Made by a program: the position numbers and the translations under genes | Notes under the pieces: generated by a model | Database searches by the model: none | The model's input: only the letters and a program-made list of their open reading frames with translations | Told to the model about the DNA's origin: nothing | Assembly (NCBI GenBank): GCA_003979155.1 | Contig: RYWL01000001.1 | Coordinates: forward strand, 1-64,000 | Direction of reading: 5' to 3' | DNA: 64,000 nt | Source: Muribaculaceae bacterium | GTDB taxonomy: Bacteria > Bacteroidota > Bacteroidia > Bacteroidales > Muribaculaceae | Part shown: positions 1 to 9,257 of the stretch, one piece after another | Numbering within the stretch: position 1 is the first letter of the stretch | How the letters are laid out: each line of letters opens with the position of its first letter

Positions 1-99
1 AAATTTGAAGTTGAAATTATTCAAAAACATTTAACCGTACAAATGTACGACATGACAAAAATGTACACAAAAATCGCGAGATACGACTATACAGTAATT

Positions 100-611
100 T
101 CAACAGATTGGCCGTAATAATTTATTTATATAAATCATGCCTTTCGCTCCTGCAATAAACGTGATATAGCTTGAAATCCAAAAGGCGACTGCAATTATTC
201 TCCATTTCATATGCCACGTTTTATTTTTGCGTTCAAATGTCTTAAAGTGATTTATATATCTGTCATGATTTAACACATATCTGTATAGCGGAACAAAGCA
301 TAGCCCACCACACGCAAGACAGCAGATATTGGATATCGTTGATGTTGTTATGGTTTCTAAAACAGGAAGCATCAATAAAGGGACCGGAAATAAAAAAAGC
401 CCCACATTTTTATAAATAGGTATTCAAAAATACAGTACCCCCCGTCACGATAGTTCCGGGCATCTTTAATGGCCCTGTCCCGTTTTTGTCGGGCATCGGG
501 AATATCATATAAATAAAAAATGGTCTTGGTTCCCTTGATGGCCATATCACTCCATATCTTCCATTCACTATAGTATAGCGCATTCAATATATATTCCAAT
601 CTGTTTTTCAT
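100..611 (-). pseudogene. Frameshifted paralogue of the adjacent small membrane protein (putative second immunity gene)
   Basis: Two reading frames together make one protein like the intact gene at 650-1159. The N-terminal part (611-372) starts MKNRLEYILNALYYSEWK and ends shortly after WGFF. The C-terminal part (up to 100) continues in the -1 frame with the second hydrophobic half and the matching motif LNHDRYINHFKTFERK, against SHNRYVKYFKEFEKK in the intact copy. The switch falls in a run of seven T on the coding strand (392-398); one extra T would give a continuous protein of about 170 residues. It may be a decayed gene, a sequencing or assembly error, or a slippage-controlled gene. It lies 38 nt after its paralogue, in A/T-rich DNA downstream of the RHS gene, so a role as immunity protein is inferred from position only. 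Confidence 0.6.
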
Positions 612-649
612 CCGATATTTCGACAGCTAAATATTTAGTGGCAGACCAT

Positions 650-1159
650 CTAACAGTATATTTTCACATATGCAACGCCTAACACTCCTGCGATAAACAC
701 TAAATAAGTTATGAAAGTGAATAGCCGGGCAATGATTTTCCATTTCCAATGCCAAGCCTCGTCTTTCTTCTCGAATTCCTTAAAATATTTTACATATCGG
801 TTGTGCGAAAAAACGTACTTTTCAATAGGTCTATAGCTTATTATTATACAAATAAATGCAAGTATGTAAGGTAAGAATGTAGACGGGATTATGCTCTGCA
901 ATGCCACGAATAGCCCAAAATTGTACGGAAGTATAAAAAATCCCCACAGGTCTCTGAAATACTGTTCATATAAACCTATGATTCTTCCATGACGATAATC
1001 TTTTATTTCTCTAATGGTCAACACCATATTCTTCTTTTTCTTGTATGTCATTTTAAATGGACGAGGAACCCTTTTGCTCCAGTAGATTACTGATTCGCTC
1101 CAGTTCTTCCAGGACCTGTAATACAATGCATTTAGAAAATATACAAGATTAGTTTTCAT
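650..1159 (-). CDS. Small integral membrane protein, putative immunity protein of the RHS locus
   Basis: No named family is recognised. The 169-residue protein has a basic, aromatic N-terminal part (about 1-90), a hydrophobic hairpin at about 91-125, a charged segment with SHNRYVKYFKEFEKK, and a last hydrophobic helix at about 145-168. This gives roughly three membrane passes and no cleavable signal. It starts 32 nt after the detached RHS C-terminal frame (1192) and is followed by a frameshifted paralogue, an arrangement typical of immunity genes behind polymorphic toxins. A membrane immunity protein would suit a toxin acting at the membrane, and the toxin-like C-terminal domain upstream is glycine-rich and hydrophobic. 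Function is inferred from position, not homology. Confidence 0.6.
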   Translation of the reverse strand: MKTNLVYFLNALYYRSWKNWSESVIYWSKRVPRPFKMTYKKKKNMVLTIREIKDYRHGRIIGLYEQYFRDLWGFFILPYNFGLFVALQSIIPSTFLPYILAFICIIISYRPIEKYVFSHNRYVKYFKEFEKKDEAWHWKWKIIARLFTFITYLVFIAGVLGVAYVKIYC

Positions 1160-1191
1160 CTGATTCTATAACATAAATGAGTAATTGATAA

Positions 1192-1668
1192 TTATGGTAT
1201 AAATAAATTATTATCTCGATAGAAACTATCCACTAGCTGACCGCCAACTTCTTTTCCGATATAATAACCGATAATGCCGCTACCAGCACTAATACATATT
1301 GCACCTAAAGGGCCAGTACTTGTTCCATAGTATAATCCTGCCGAAAAACCAAGTTTGCCTAACTGTGTACCTCCTATAATTTCACCAATAGCTTTGGCTG
1401 TATGATAGAAGTCTGTGGCACCATAATTTTCCAAATCATTATAATCATTAGAAAGTGCTACACCGATTGTAGCTATATTAAGAATTTTTCCAAGGGGACC
1501 AGTGTATTTGAGTATGCGATTCCCAATATCCGAAAGTTTTATGGTTTTTACATATTTATTGCCATAGAAGCCTCGCGTACCGTGTGCATGAAAATAAAAT
1601 TTACCATTGTTTCCCACAGTAGAGTTCCCCGCTTTTTGTAAACTCTTTCCCCAGGACCCAATTCCCAA
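1192..1668 (-). CDS. Detached RHS C-terminal (toxin-like) domain in a different frame
   Basis: This frame opens at a TTG codon just after a TAG (1672-1674) and overlaps the RHS 3' end by 121 nt in another frame. It has no signal peptide and a poor start, so it looks like the C-terminal domain of the RHS protein cut off by a one-base shift. The first part contains KAGNSTVGNNGKFYFHAHG and RGFYGNKYV, which resemble segments I associate with C-terminal domains of Bacteroidetes RHS proteins (from memory). The last 60 residues are glycine-rich and hydrophobic (IGEIIGGTQLGKLG, SAGSGIIGYYIGKEVGG), like a membrane-inserting glycine-zipper segment. A single inserted base between about 1640 and 1671 would join it to the RHS frame. 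The toxin role is inferred. Confidence 0.6.
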   Translation of the reverse strand: MGIGSWGKSLQKAGNSTVGNNGKFYFHAHGTRGFYGNKYVKTIKLSDIGNRILKYTGPLGKILNIATIGVALSNDYNDLENYGATDFYHTAKAIGEIIGGTQLGKLGFSAGLYYGTSTGPLGAICISAGSGIIGYYIGKEVGGQLVDSFYRDNNLFIP

Positions 1669-4600
1669 TTTCTATTACCTAATATATAAAGAACAAACTC
1701 AAAGATTGACTCCTCTTCTTCACAAACAAACTCTGCAAGTTCACCGTATAGGTTGCCGTTGGCATCCTGCATTAGTTCTCTATGGAGACGAGTGTCATGA
1801 ACATAGTGATTAAAGAAACCTATCTTTAGCCCCTGAATTGCACCTTGAATGAATCTGCCTCCCAAAGCATAGGCCACAAGTCCACCGGCAACTGAGCCGG
1901 ATACCAATTTCACAAGCCTTAATACGTCTGAGCTATGGGGTATACTGCCTATTCCCGATGCAACCGCTCCCGACACAAACCCGCTGCCAAAATTGCCACC
2001 GCCAATCATGCTGAGCACGCCGCTGGCAGCACCGTGGGTGCCGGCTCGCAGAAGTTCATGGCCGATACTGCCTGCGGTCTTGAATAGTTCACCTATCCCA
2101 AAAGAAACGGCCGACGATAACAGGCTCAAAGCTCCGGCCTTCCAGATGTTTTCTCCATTGGCGGCAGCTGTCATCATATTAGTTGCTGCACGGAAAATAG
2201 CCAACCCTATAATGCCACTTATAATCTGGCCGCTTGGGTCGGTGTACTTGAGTGGATTGTTGAGGCAGTAGCTGTAGCGGTTGTAGCTTTGCGGCGAGCC
2301 CGGGAACTGCACATATGGGTCGGGGCTGAAGAACCGACCAAGCACAGGGTCGTAAAGACGGCCGTTCATGTTGATGATGCCAAATTCGGGCAGCATTTCA
2401 TGACCCGTGTAGCCGCGACGCAGACCTATGGTGTTGGTGCTTACGGTCTGCTTGCCCCAGGCATCGTATTCTGCCTTGAATACATTGTTGCCTTTATGGT
2501 CGAACACCGATAGTATGCTGCCTTGATAATCCGAGAAAGAAACATAAGGCTTGAAAACACCGTTTTCCTTAACTACAATGGCACCTCCGTCGAGATAATA
2601 GAACTCGCGTGTCTTTCCTTTTTCGGTAATTTTCTCATAATTACCTACATAAACAGTGGTTATGGAATCGCGGCCGCCTGATTTAAGAGTTGAAGACCAG
2701 CGCTGCATATCGGGCCCGTAGTTAAAGTCCATTGACAACCCGCTTGTCACGTCTTCAATGGTCTGTATGCGGTCGAGTTTGTTGAAAACCGTATTGAGAG
2801 TTGAAGTGGGAATGACTCCACCACTGTTTTCCACCCCTACCACGGCATGCGGGCGGATATTTGCGTCGTAGGTGTATGCCCCCACACCAGTCTTCGACAG
2901 TATATTGCCGTCGGGCGAGTAAGTCATGACCATTACAGTGTCTTGAGCCATGCCTATGACCCCAATAGATAAATCTTGCGGCACATTCGGCCTTACCCAT
3001 GGGCTGCTCTTGTCGTGACTGACTATGACAAGTCGGTCGAGCTCGTCGTATTTAAAGTTGTATTCCCACTCGTTTTTCCTTTTCCGTTTCAGCAGATTGT
3101 CTCTTATCTTGTCGAAAGTAAAGTCCATGCGGTCGAGTTCTTTGTCGCCCACAGACAGGCTGTAGCTTTTTACATAACCGTAAGAATCTACATCTCTAAC
3201 TATCTTTGTGCTGTCAACAAATACAGTAGTAGCGGAAGCTCCGCCTTCGTAATCTTCAAGACTATAAATTTTCTTATCTCCGGCAGTCGTAGCTATGCAG
3301 AAACCATAGTCATCGTACTGGTGAGAGACGCTCAGGTTGCCCGGATATATAGTTGACTGCAGACGGTTTCGACTGTCGTATGAATAAGAGAATGCAAAAG
3401 CACCCTGACCGCTGACGTTTTTTTGAGCTGAAACTATTCGGCCTAATTTGTCATGTGTGTATTCGACTGAATTTTCGCCCATGGTTTGTTTCGTGAGCTT
3501 CAGTTTTTCCACACCGGCGGTTCCGTAGGTATTGACAATATTGTAATCGCCAATCTGTGTTTTGGAAAGACGGCCAAGATTGTCGTAAGTATAAGTGGAA
3601 ACAACACCTTTGGGGTCGGTATGCTTGAGTACTGTGCCGTCGGCAGCATACTCATAGCTGTGCTTACCGGCATCCGAATCCTCGACAGATGTCTGATTGC
3701 CGGCATTATCGTAAGTCATCACTACTGTCGATGATTCGGTTGTCACCCTCACGGGTTTCCCTATTGAGCCATACTCATAATTTACGGATTTCCCAAGAGG
3801 GTCGACAGCCTTTACAGGATTACCCCAGGCATCTGAATAAGTGGTGCTGACGCGTCCGTCGGTCGTGGTGGAGACACTCCGGTCGCCATAGCTGTAGGTG
3901 GTTTCCTTACCCGAAGATGTTTTGCTGTTTATGACGCGTCCGAGAATGTCGTAGGTAAGCCTTTCGGTGTTGCGTACTTTTCCATCTCTGTTGCTTACAT
4001 ACGACACAAGGCCGCGGTTGTTGTATCGGGTAATTCTGGCAATTCGAACGTTCTTTGGTCCGAATGTAGTCTGCTCTACCTCATGGCCTGCGTTGTCATA
4101 CCATGTAATCACCCATGGACGGCCCGTTGTCAGTGTAAGAGTATAAAACTTACTATTGTTGTCTTTTCCCCAGCCTGTTTCACTTGTCACTACAGTGCTG
4201 TCGGGAGCAATAGATTTAATACGACGTCCCCAGCCGTCGTATGCATAAGTGGTGGTGAGGATATTTCCCGGCTGCGTTTCATCAGACGATGTGAGCACAT
4301 TACCCCATTTATCGTAAGTGAAAGTATGCACCGTCGATGCCGGCTTGGTATATGTCTTCACTATGAAGCGGCCAGTCGGGTCGTACACATTGTGCGTCGT
4401 TATTTCTTTCACATTCTCACCTGCGGCATATGAGGTGAGAACGTTGCCGTATTCATCATATGTTTGGCGTGTCGACAGCGACATCTTGGTTCTCATGCGT
4501 TCGACAGACGACAGAATATTGCCAATATCGTCGTATAGATAATGTGTCCATGTATTATACGGTGTGGCATCATCGCTGTGCTTTTGCTCCATACGTACAT

Positions 4601-7586
4601 TTGTAGGCAGCCACCTGCCTTTTTTCTGTTGAAAGGTCGAGTACGTCGATTTTTTATACATGCGGTCTCCGTCGTTGCACACTTTCTGCTCAAGCAATAC
4701 ACCCATCTCGGTATCGTATACGTTGGTGGTTACGGCTGTATGTCCGTCCATGTCGGTTATCACGTTGCTCGATTCGTAGGCGAAATACGTATTTCCGACA
4801 GGGGAGACTGTATAGTTTGAGACAACAGAAGATGTATATTCACCGACAGAATCAGTCGTCACAATCTCCAAGGGAACAAGATGCTTCTCGTCCCACTTTG
4901 TGATGCGCCGTGTCGACTTACGGCCCGTCGCTCTGTCGGTTGTCGCTATTTCGTCGAAGCCCGTCACTCCTCCGCCTGCGATGTGGATTCTGAGGTCTTT
5001 ATAGCCGTAATCCGCTGTCTGCGTTCCGGCAGCTCCGTTGGTCGAGGTCACGCTTTTCACAACAGACACTGGCAGCGTGTAGGTGTTAAACGGATATGTG
5101 TTTTCTTGATTATTAGTTTTGCTGTAGACGGCAGGATTGCTCAGGTAGCCATATGTCACATCGGTGCGATTGTCCATCCCGTCAATGATTGCGGTGATAC
5201 GTCCCGTCGAAACTTTTCGTCGGGAGTTCTTGTAGATATTAATTCTATTTTCAACAAATGTATCTCCGGTAGTGAGCAGATTGCCTCCGTAGTTGGCAAG
5301 TTCAATGTTGCCGTCGCCGTCGAAATCGCCTGTAAAAACATAGCTTTCTTTTGCATCTTCGGTCCGCGCTCTTATCACACGGTCTTTCAGTTTCAGCGTG
5401 GTGCCGTCGGAGTAGAGCCGGATAAAGTGCATGCTTTTTTCCTCGCCAATACATATATGTACATCCGAAAGGCCGTCGCCGTCTATATCATATACAGAAA
5501 GGGACAACTTGTCATTATCGTCTTTACTTGGAGAATATTTCAGACCGATGTCATCAGACAGTGCAAAGGCAAAGGTGCCGTCGCCTTTATTGCGGGCTAC
5601 GTTAATCCATGTTCTGTCGGGTTCATAATATACAAAATCGATAAGGCCGTCGCCGTCAACATCGCCCTGCGACATGCGCAGTTTGTCGCAGAATGAAGTG
5701 TTTATACGTGTATTTGACTCTGTGAATATCGGGGAATCTCCGCTACTGCCATTGTTGAAATAGATTCTGTAGCCGCCCTCATGAAAGATGATGATATCCG
5801 TCAGGCCGTCGTTGTTATAATCGCCGCTGAATATTTTCTTAGGCTCGGAAGGCAGGACAATGTTGAAAAGTATAGTGTCTGCGACCGAAGCAGCTGTATT
5901 TCTTATAAGCGCTGCCGGATACGAATTATCCTTTTGCGTTGGTTCTAAATAGAAAATATCATCCTTACCATCTTTATCGGCATCAAAAGCTGCCAACAAA
6001 GGCATTTTACCTGCTGAAATCATGCCGAATTCAATGCCGGGAACACTGCCGCCCCGCCCCATGGCAACTTCTTTGCCATAAATCATATATATGATGCACG
6101 AATGTACACCAAGGGTAGTTGAATGGTACGGAATAATCAGGTCATTCAGACCGTCACCATCATAGTCGAGTAATGACGCTCCTCCTAACGATAATTTTAT
6201 ATTACTAAATTCAAGCTGCGATGGCAGCAAAAAGATGACAGGCTTTTCATAAGTAACAGAACCGGTAGAAGAAAGAGAACTGCGGCTTATATATACATTT
6301 GTATTTGTAGTATAATTATAGCCGTTCCACACTTCCACAGGAGACACTCTTATAATCTCACTGACACCATCGCCATTAAGGTCTGCAGCAAAGAAAGCTC
6401 GTCCTGTATCCTTTACGGAGGTATTGGGGTCTTTCGTCGGAATATCAAGTATGGAGTTAGCAATATTATCAGCGGGCAAGGAGCTCCACTCAAATCTGAT
6501 TGGTGTAAGGCTTTCGCCCTCCCCGTTTTCCTCACGGATAGATGTCAGACGGTCGAATTTCTTAGCTGTGCCGTCGGAGCTCGTGTCGTAGCTCAGATAG
6601 TATTTGCGGTATACAGAGGTGCCCGTATAGGTAGTTATATCGGATAAACGTCGCGATATTTCACCTTTGACACTTCCGAGATTGAATATGCCGTTATTCC
6701 AGTAGGTGTTTTCATAATTAAACTCGATGCGGTGGCTCACGCCGCGGCTTTTGACAGCGTTTTCTCCATAGATGATTGTCTTGGGGTAGAGATACAGATT
6801 ATAGGCCGTATAGGAGTATGTCGCATAGTTGCCAAAGACATCTTCGGTGCGATTGAGATGCCATGATGCCACCTTTTCTGAATCACCAAAAGGAGTAAAG
6901 GAAAGTCGCGAATCACGGTTGCGTCCATACTCATACTTCATGCCGTCGGGAGCCTGCACCTCAAACCATGCGGTCAGAATGTTGTCCGCAGAGCAATCGT
7001 GGACGATTATTTTAGTATATGGGTCTCCTTCAAGGCAATATACGGCATCCGATGTAAAAGCTGTCCCTGTCTGAAGAATCAGTTTTTTGCCGTCGAGAAA
7101 CAGATTATCGTCCGCACCATAACCCACGCCTCCGGCAACACCCCCGTCATTGAACGGTGTTTTGCCGCCGCGTGTAATCGACGATAAGCCGGAAATAGTG
7201 AAGCCATAACCGGCGATTCCATATCCGGCATTATCACTGCTATATGAAATCCCTATCTGTGGCGTGAGACCTTTGCCATCGGGACAATCGATAGCTACAC
7301 TATAAATGGCCGCTCCGCCCTCACTTACTGTGAAACTGCCCGACGGCGTACCTACAACATAATCATTTACAACTTCCGGGATATTCGGATTCTCGGGATT
7401 GACACGAATCTCTCCTACAGGCTCAATTTCCGGGAATTCAACAATCAGTGAATCAATCAGCACGTCTGCTTCGGTAAAATCTCTATTGGCTTTGTCATAA
7501 TCAAAATCACTACCGCTCGCGGAGTTAAACGGAAACAATGCCAGCAGAAGCACCGTAAGACATATACTGAGGGAGTCGACTTTCAT
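1548..7586 (-). CDS. RHS/YD-repeat protein with SpvB-like and FG-GAP regions (polymorphic toxin scaffold)
   Basis: A 2012-residue exported protein. Residues 1-25 form a signal peptide. An SpvB/TcaC-like N-terminal region follows (SGSFTVSEGGAAIYSVAID). From about 395 to 760 there are at least seven Asp-rich FG-GAP/VCBS-type calcium loops, such as DLNGDGVSEI, DYDGDGLNDL, DVDGDGLIDF and DFDGDGNIEL. YD repeats fill about 1000-1600, and an RHS core ends near residue 1775 with GRFFSPDPYVQ and NPLKYTDPSGQ. In this family the repeats form a hollow shell enclosing a variable C-terminal toxin. Here the last 40 residues appear out of frame: the conserved continuation lies in the overlapping frame ending at 1192. 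The start overlaps the stop of the upstream gene (ATGA), indicating translational coupling. Confidence 0.9.
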   Translation of the reverse strand: MKVDSLSICLTVLLLALFPFNSASGSDFDYDKANRDFTEADVLIDSLIVEFPEIEPVGEIRVNPENPNIPEVVNDYVVGTPSGSFTVSEGGAAIYSVAIDCPDGKGLTPQIGISYSSDNAGYGIAGYGFTISGLSSITRGGKTPFNDGGVAGGVGYGADDNLFLDGKKLILQTGTAFTSDAVYCLEGDPYTKIIVHDCSADNILTAWFEVQAPDGMKYEYGRNRDSRLSFTPFGDSEKVASWHLNRTEDVFGNYATYSYTAYNLYLYPKTIIYGENAVKSRGVSHRIEFNYENTYWNNGIFNLGSVKGEISRRLSDITTYTGTSVYRKYYLSYDTSSDGTAKKFDRLTSIREENGEGESLTPIRFEWSSLPADNIANSILDIPTKDPNTSVKDTGRAFFAADLNGDGVSEIIRVSPVEVWNGYNYTTNTNVYISRSSLSSTGSVTYEKPVIFLLPSQLEFSNIKLSLGGASLLDYDGDGLNDLIIPYHSTTLGVHSCIIYMIYGKEVAMGRGGSVPGIEFGMISAGKMPLLAAFDADKDGKDDIFYLEPTQKDNSYPAALIRNTAASVADTILFNIVLPSEPKKIFSGDYNNDGLTDIIIFHEGGYRIYFNNGSSGDSPIFTESNTRINTSFCDKLRMSQGDVDGDGLIDFVYYEPDRTWINVARNKGDGTFAFALSDDIGLKYSPSKDDNDKLSLSVYDIDGDGLSDVHICIGEEKSMHFIRLYSDGTTLKLKDRVIRARTEDAKESYVFTGDFDGDGNIELANYGGNLLTTGDTFVENRINIYKNSRRKVSTGRITAIIDGMDNRTDVTYGYLSNPAVYSKTNNQENTYPFNTYTLPVSVVKSVTSTNGAAGTQTADYGYKDLRIHIAGGGVTGFDEIATTDRATGRKSTRRITKWDEKHLVPLEIVTTDSVGEYTSSVVSNYTVSPVGNTYFAYESSNVITDMDGHTAVTTNVYDTEMGVLLEQKVCNDGDRMYKKSTYSTFQQKKGRWLPTNVRMEQKHSDDATPYNTWTHYLYDDIGNILSSVERMRTKMSLSTRQTYDEYGNVLTSYAAGENVKEITTHNVYDPTGRFIVKTYTKPASTVHTFTYDKWGNVLTSSDETQPGNILTTTYAYDGWGRRIKSIAPDSTVVTSETGWGKDNNSKFYTLTLTTGRPWVITWYDNAGHEVEQTTFGPKNVRIARITRYNNRGLVSYVSNRDGKVRNTERLTYDILGRVINSKTSSGKETTYSYGDRSVSTTTDGRVSTTYSDAWGNPVKAVDPLGKSVNYEYGSIGKPVRVTTESSTVVMTYDNAGNQTSVEDSDAGKHSYEYAADGTVLKHTDPKGVVSTYTYDNLGRLSKTQIGDYNIVNTYGTAGVEKLKLTKQTMGENSVEYTHDKLGRIVSAQKNVSGQGAFAFSYSYDSRNRLQSTIYPGNLSVSHQYDDYGFCIATTAGDKKIYSLEDYEGGASATTVFVDSTKIVRDVDSYGYVKSYSLSVGDKELDRMDFTFDKIRDNLLKRKRKNEWEYNFKYDELDRLVIVSHDKSSPWVRPNVPQDLSIGVIGMAQDTVMVMTYSPDGNILSKTGVGAYTYDANIRPHAVVGVENSGGVIPTSTLNTVFNKLDRIQTIEDVTSGLSMDFNYGPDMQRWSSTLKSGGRDSITTVYVGNYEKITEKGKTREFYYLDGGAIVVKENGVFKPYVSFSDYQGSILSVFDHKGNNVFKAEYDAWGKQTVSTNTIGLRRGYTGHEMLPEFGIINMNGRLYDPVLGRFFSPDPYVQFPGSPQSYNRYSYCLNNPLKYTDPSGQIISGIIGLAIFRAATNMMTAAANGENIWKAGALSLLSSAVSFGIGELFKTAGSIGHELLRAGTHGAASGVLSMIGGGNFGSGFVSGAVASGIGSIPHSSDVLRLVKLVSGSVAGGLVAYALGGRFIQGAIQGLKIGFFNHYVHDTRLHRELMQDANGNLYGELAEFVCEEEESIFEFVLYILGNRNWELGPGERVYKKRGTLLWETMVNFIFMHTVREASMAINM

Positions 7587-8014
7587 TGCTTGGCTATTTT
7601 CCAGGTCGTCTGCCGGCCATTGACTGAGATTATCAAGATATAAGTTCCTGCAGGATGCCTGCTTACATCAATTTCGGCTACAGCATCTCTTACAGACTGA
7701 GACAATAGCTTTATGCTGCTGAGTGTATAAACTTCGGCAAAAGCATCATCTGATGGTTCATATCCGAGAATTTCTATTTTAAGATTATCCGGAGATATTC
7801 CTGTCAGTTTTACGGTTCTTTTTCCGAGTGTATCAAAGAAAGTATTCTCATAGTTATCTTCCGGGGCTGCCGAGGGCATGCTTCTTGACAATACAATCTC
7901 TCTCTTCACCCTGTTTCCGGCAGCGTCATATGCGAAAGACACCATTGTCTGTCCGTGGACCGACAATACGATTGCAAAGACTAAAAAGAAACAAAGGCTA
8001 TAGAGCTTACACAT
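7583..8014 (-). CDS. Secreted leader protein of the RHS operon with a C-terminal sorting-like domain
   Basis: A 143-residue protein with a signal peptide (about 1-21, cut near VHG-QT), one YD-type motif (FAYDAAGNRVKRE), and a C-terminal part (RHPAGTYILIISVNGRQTTWKIAKQ) resembling the beta-sandwich tails of Bacteroidetes type IX secretion substrates. The tail match is by pattern only. The TGA stop overlaps the ATG of the RHS gene by four bases, so the two are made together. Its role may be export or surface assembly of the RHS protein; this is inferred from coupling. A -7 box at 8044-8051 lies about 30 nt upstream. Confidence 0.75.
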   Translation of the reverse strand: MCKLYSLCFFLVFAIVLSVHGQTMVSFAYDAAGNRVKREIVLSRSMPSAAPEDNYENTFFDTLGKRTVKLTGISPDNLKIEILGYEPSDDAFAEVYTLSSIKLLSQSVRDAVAEIDVSRHPAGTYILIISVNGRQTTWKIAKQ

Positions 8015-8043
8015 GAAAATTGTGACATGATGGTTTTCAGTTG

Positions 8044-8051
8044 CAAAGATA
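8044..8051 (-). promoter_or_regulatory. Promoter -7 element of the RHS operon
   Basis: The minus strand reads TATCTTTG, matching the Bacteroidetes -7 consensus TAnnTTTG, about 30 nt before the start codon at 8014. No convincing -33 element was identified. Confidence 0.55.
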
Positions 8052-8092
8052 TCGACATATTTTCTTTAATACAAGTAAATTGTAATGATATT

Positions 8093-8133
8093 AAAAAGCG
8101 GCGGGGCGACATCATCGAGATGCCGCCCCGCCG
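8093..8133 (-). terminator. Rho-independent terminator of the LRR gene
   Basis: A 15-bp, very G/C-rich stem (8099-8113 with 8119-8133, one mismatch) and a 5-nt loop are followed on the minus strand by GC and five T (8093-8097). It lies about 70 nt after the LRR gene stop and upstream of the RHS operon promoter, so it separates the two units. Confidence 0.8.
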
Positions 8134-8201
8134 GGGGAATTATTCAGATAGTATTATCGCATTGCCGAATTTGGTCTAAGCCGTAGCTTAGCGATTTTGG
8201 G

Positions 8202-9257
8202 TTAGTAGTTCCACTGGCAGGCAATCATGCGGAGGTTAGGGCAAGCCTGGGTGCGGAGGTCGGTAATCATGTTATAACGGCAGTTGATATAAGTAAGAGC
8301 CTGGTCGAAGCTTACATCAAGCATTGTGAGTTCGTTGTTGTTGCAGAGCAGACGCTGGAGGAAAGTCTGATTTGCAAGCGTAAGGGTGGTAAGGTCGTTG
8401 TACGAGCAGTCTACGAAAACGATGTTGGGGCAGTTGCTGACGCCGAAACTTGTAAGATTGTTGTACGAGCAGACGATATCGAGGAGGTTCTGGCACTCAC
8501 GCATGGCAAGTGTCTTCATGTTGTTGTCGGTGCAGAGGAATGTAGACAGCGAGGGGAGACCCGAAATAATCATGTTGCCAATCTTGTTGCTGTCGACATT
8601 GAGGTTCTGCAGATTCGAAGTGCCGAAGAGGTTGATAGATGTAAGTTTGTTGTAGCCGCAATAGAGGTTCTTCAGAGCTGTGCAGTCGGTTACGCTGAGG
8701 CTTTCGAGATGATTGCTCTGGCAGTTGAGTGTCTCAAGAGTCGGCGAAGCCTGCAAATCGAGAGCTGCGAGGAGGTTTGAAGAAACATTCAGCGTCTTAA
8801 TCATCGGCACATTGCTGATGCTGAATTCAGTAAGACGATTGTTGTTGATAGATACCTTTGAGAGGCTTGCGCATCCGGTGAAGTCAACAGTCTGCAGTTT
8901 GTTGCGAGAGGCGTTGATTTCGACAAGAGCGTTGTCGCCGCTTACGGTAAGCGAGGTGATTGCATTACGCGAGACATCGACTTTGGTGAGGGCCTTGAAG
9001 CCCGAGAGGTCGAGAGCACCGGCAAGCTTTTTGCCCTTCCAGTCGATAGAAGTTACGTTCTTGCCCACGACGGTGACACCTTCCCACGTAGAGGGGTCGT
9101 TTACATTTGTTACTTTCAGAGCCTGCGCGTTTGTCTCTCCTTTTTCAGAGGGCTGCGACAAGAAACTTTGAAGTTGTTTGAGTTCACTCTTTGTTACCTG
9201 AGCGAAACAAGCTGCGCTACTGAGAGCAATAGCCAGGATTAATGCGATTCGTTTCAT
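8202..9257 (-). CDS. Secreted leucine-rich-repeat protein
   Basis: About 351 residues beginning MKRIALILAIALSSAACFAQ, a clear signal peptide; an ATG three codons earlier (9266) is possible but less typical. After a 60-residue N-terminal part the protein consists of about twelve tandem leucine-rich repeats of 20-22 residues with the pattern L..L.C..N.L..L (LETLNCQSNHLESLSVTDC, LKNLYCGYNKLTSINLFG), giving a curved solenoid suited to protein or glycan binding. It ends directly after the last repeat (IACQWNY), with no anchor, sorting tail or catalytic domain. The Cys in SSAACF could be a lipobox, but FAQ looks like a signal peptidase I site. The gene is monocistronic, with its own terminator. The ligand is unknown. 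Confidence 0.85.
   Translation of the reverse strand: MKRIALILAIALSSAACFAQVTKSELKQLQSFLSQPSEKGETNAQALKVTNVNDPSTWEGVTVVGKNVTSIDWKGKKLAGALDLSGFKALTKVDVSRNAITSLTVSGDNALVEINASRNKLQTVDFTGCASLSKVSINNNRLTEFSISNVPMIKTLNVSSNLLAALDLQASPTLETLNCQSNHLESLSVTDCTALKNLYCGYNKLTSINLFGTSNLQNLNVDSNKIGNMIISGLPSLSTFLCTDNNMKTLAMRECQNLLDIVCSYNNLTSFGVSNCPNIVFVDCSYNDLTTLTLANQTFLQRLLCNNNELTMLDVSFDQALTYINCRYNMITDLRTQACPNLRMIACQWNY

Noticed and set aside
4881..5696. 271-residue open frame opposite the RHS gene
   Set aside because: Antisense to the FG-GAP repeat part of the RHS gene; its repeated VAVNIA-like pattern mirrors the repeats on the other strand.
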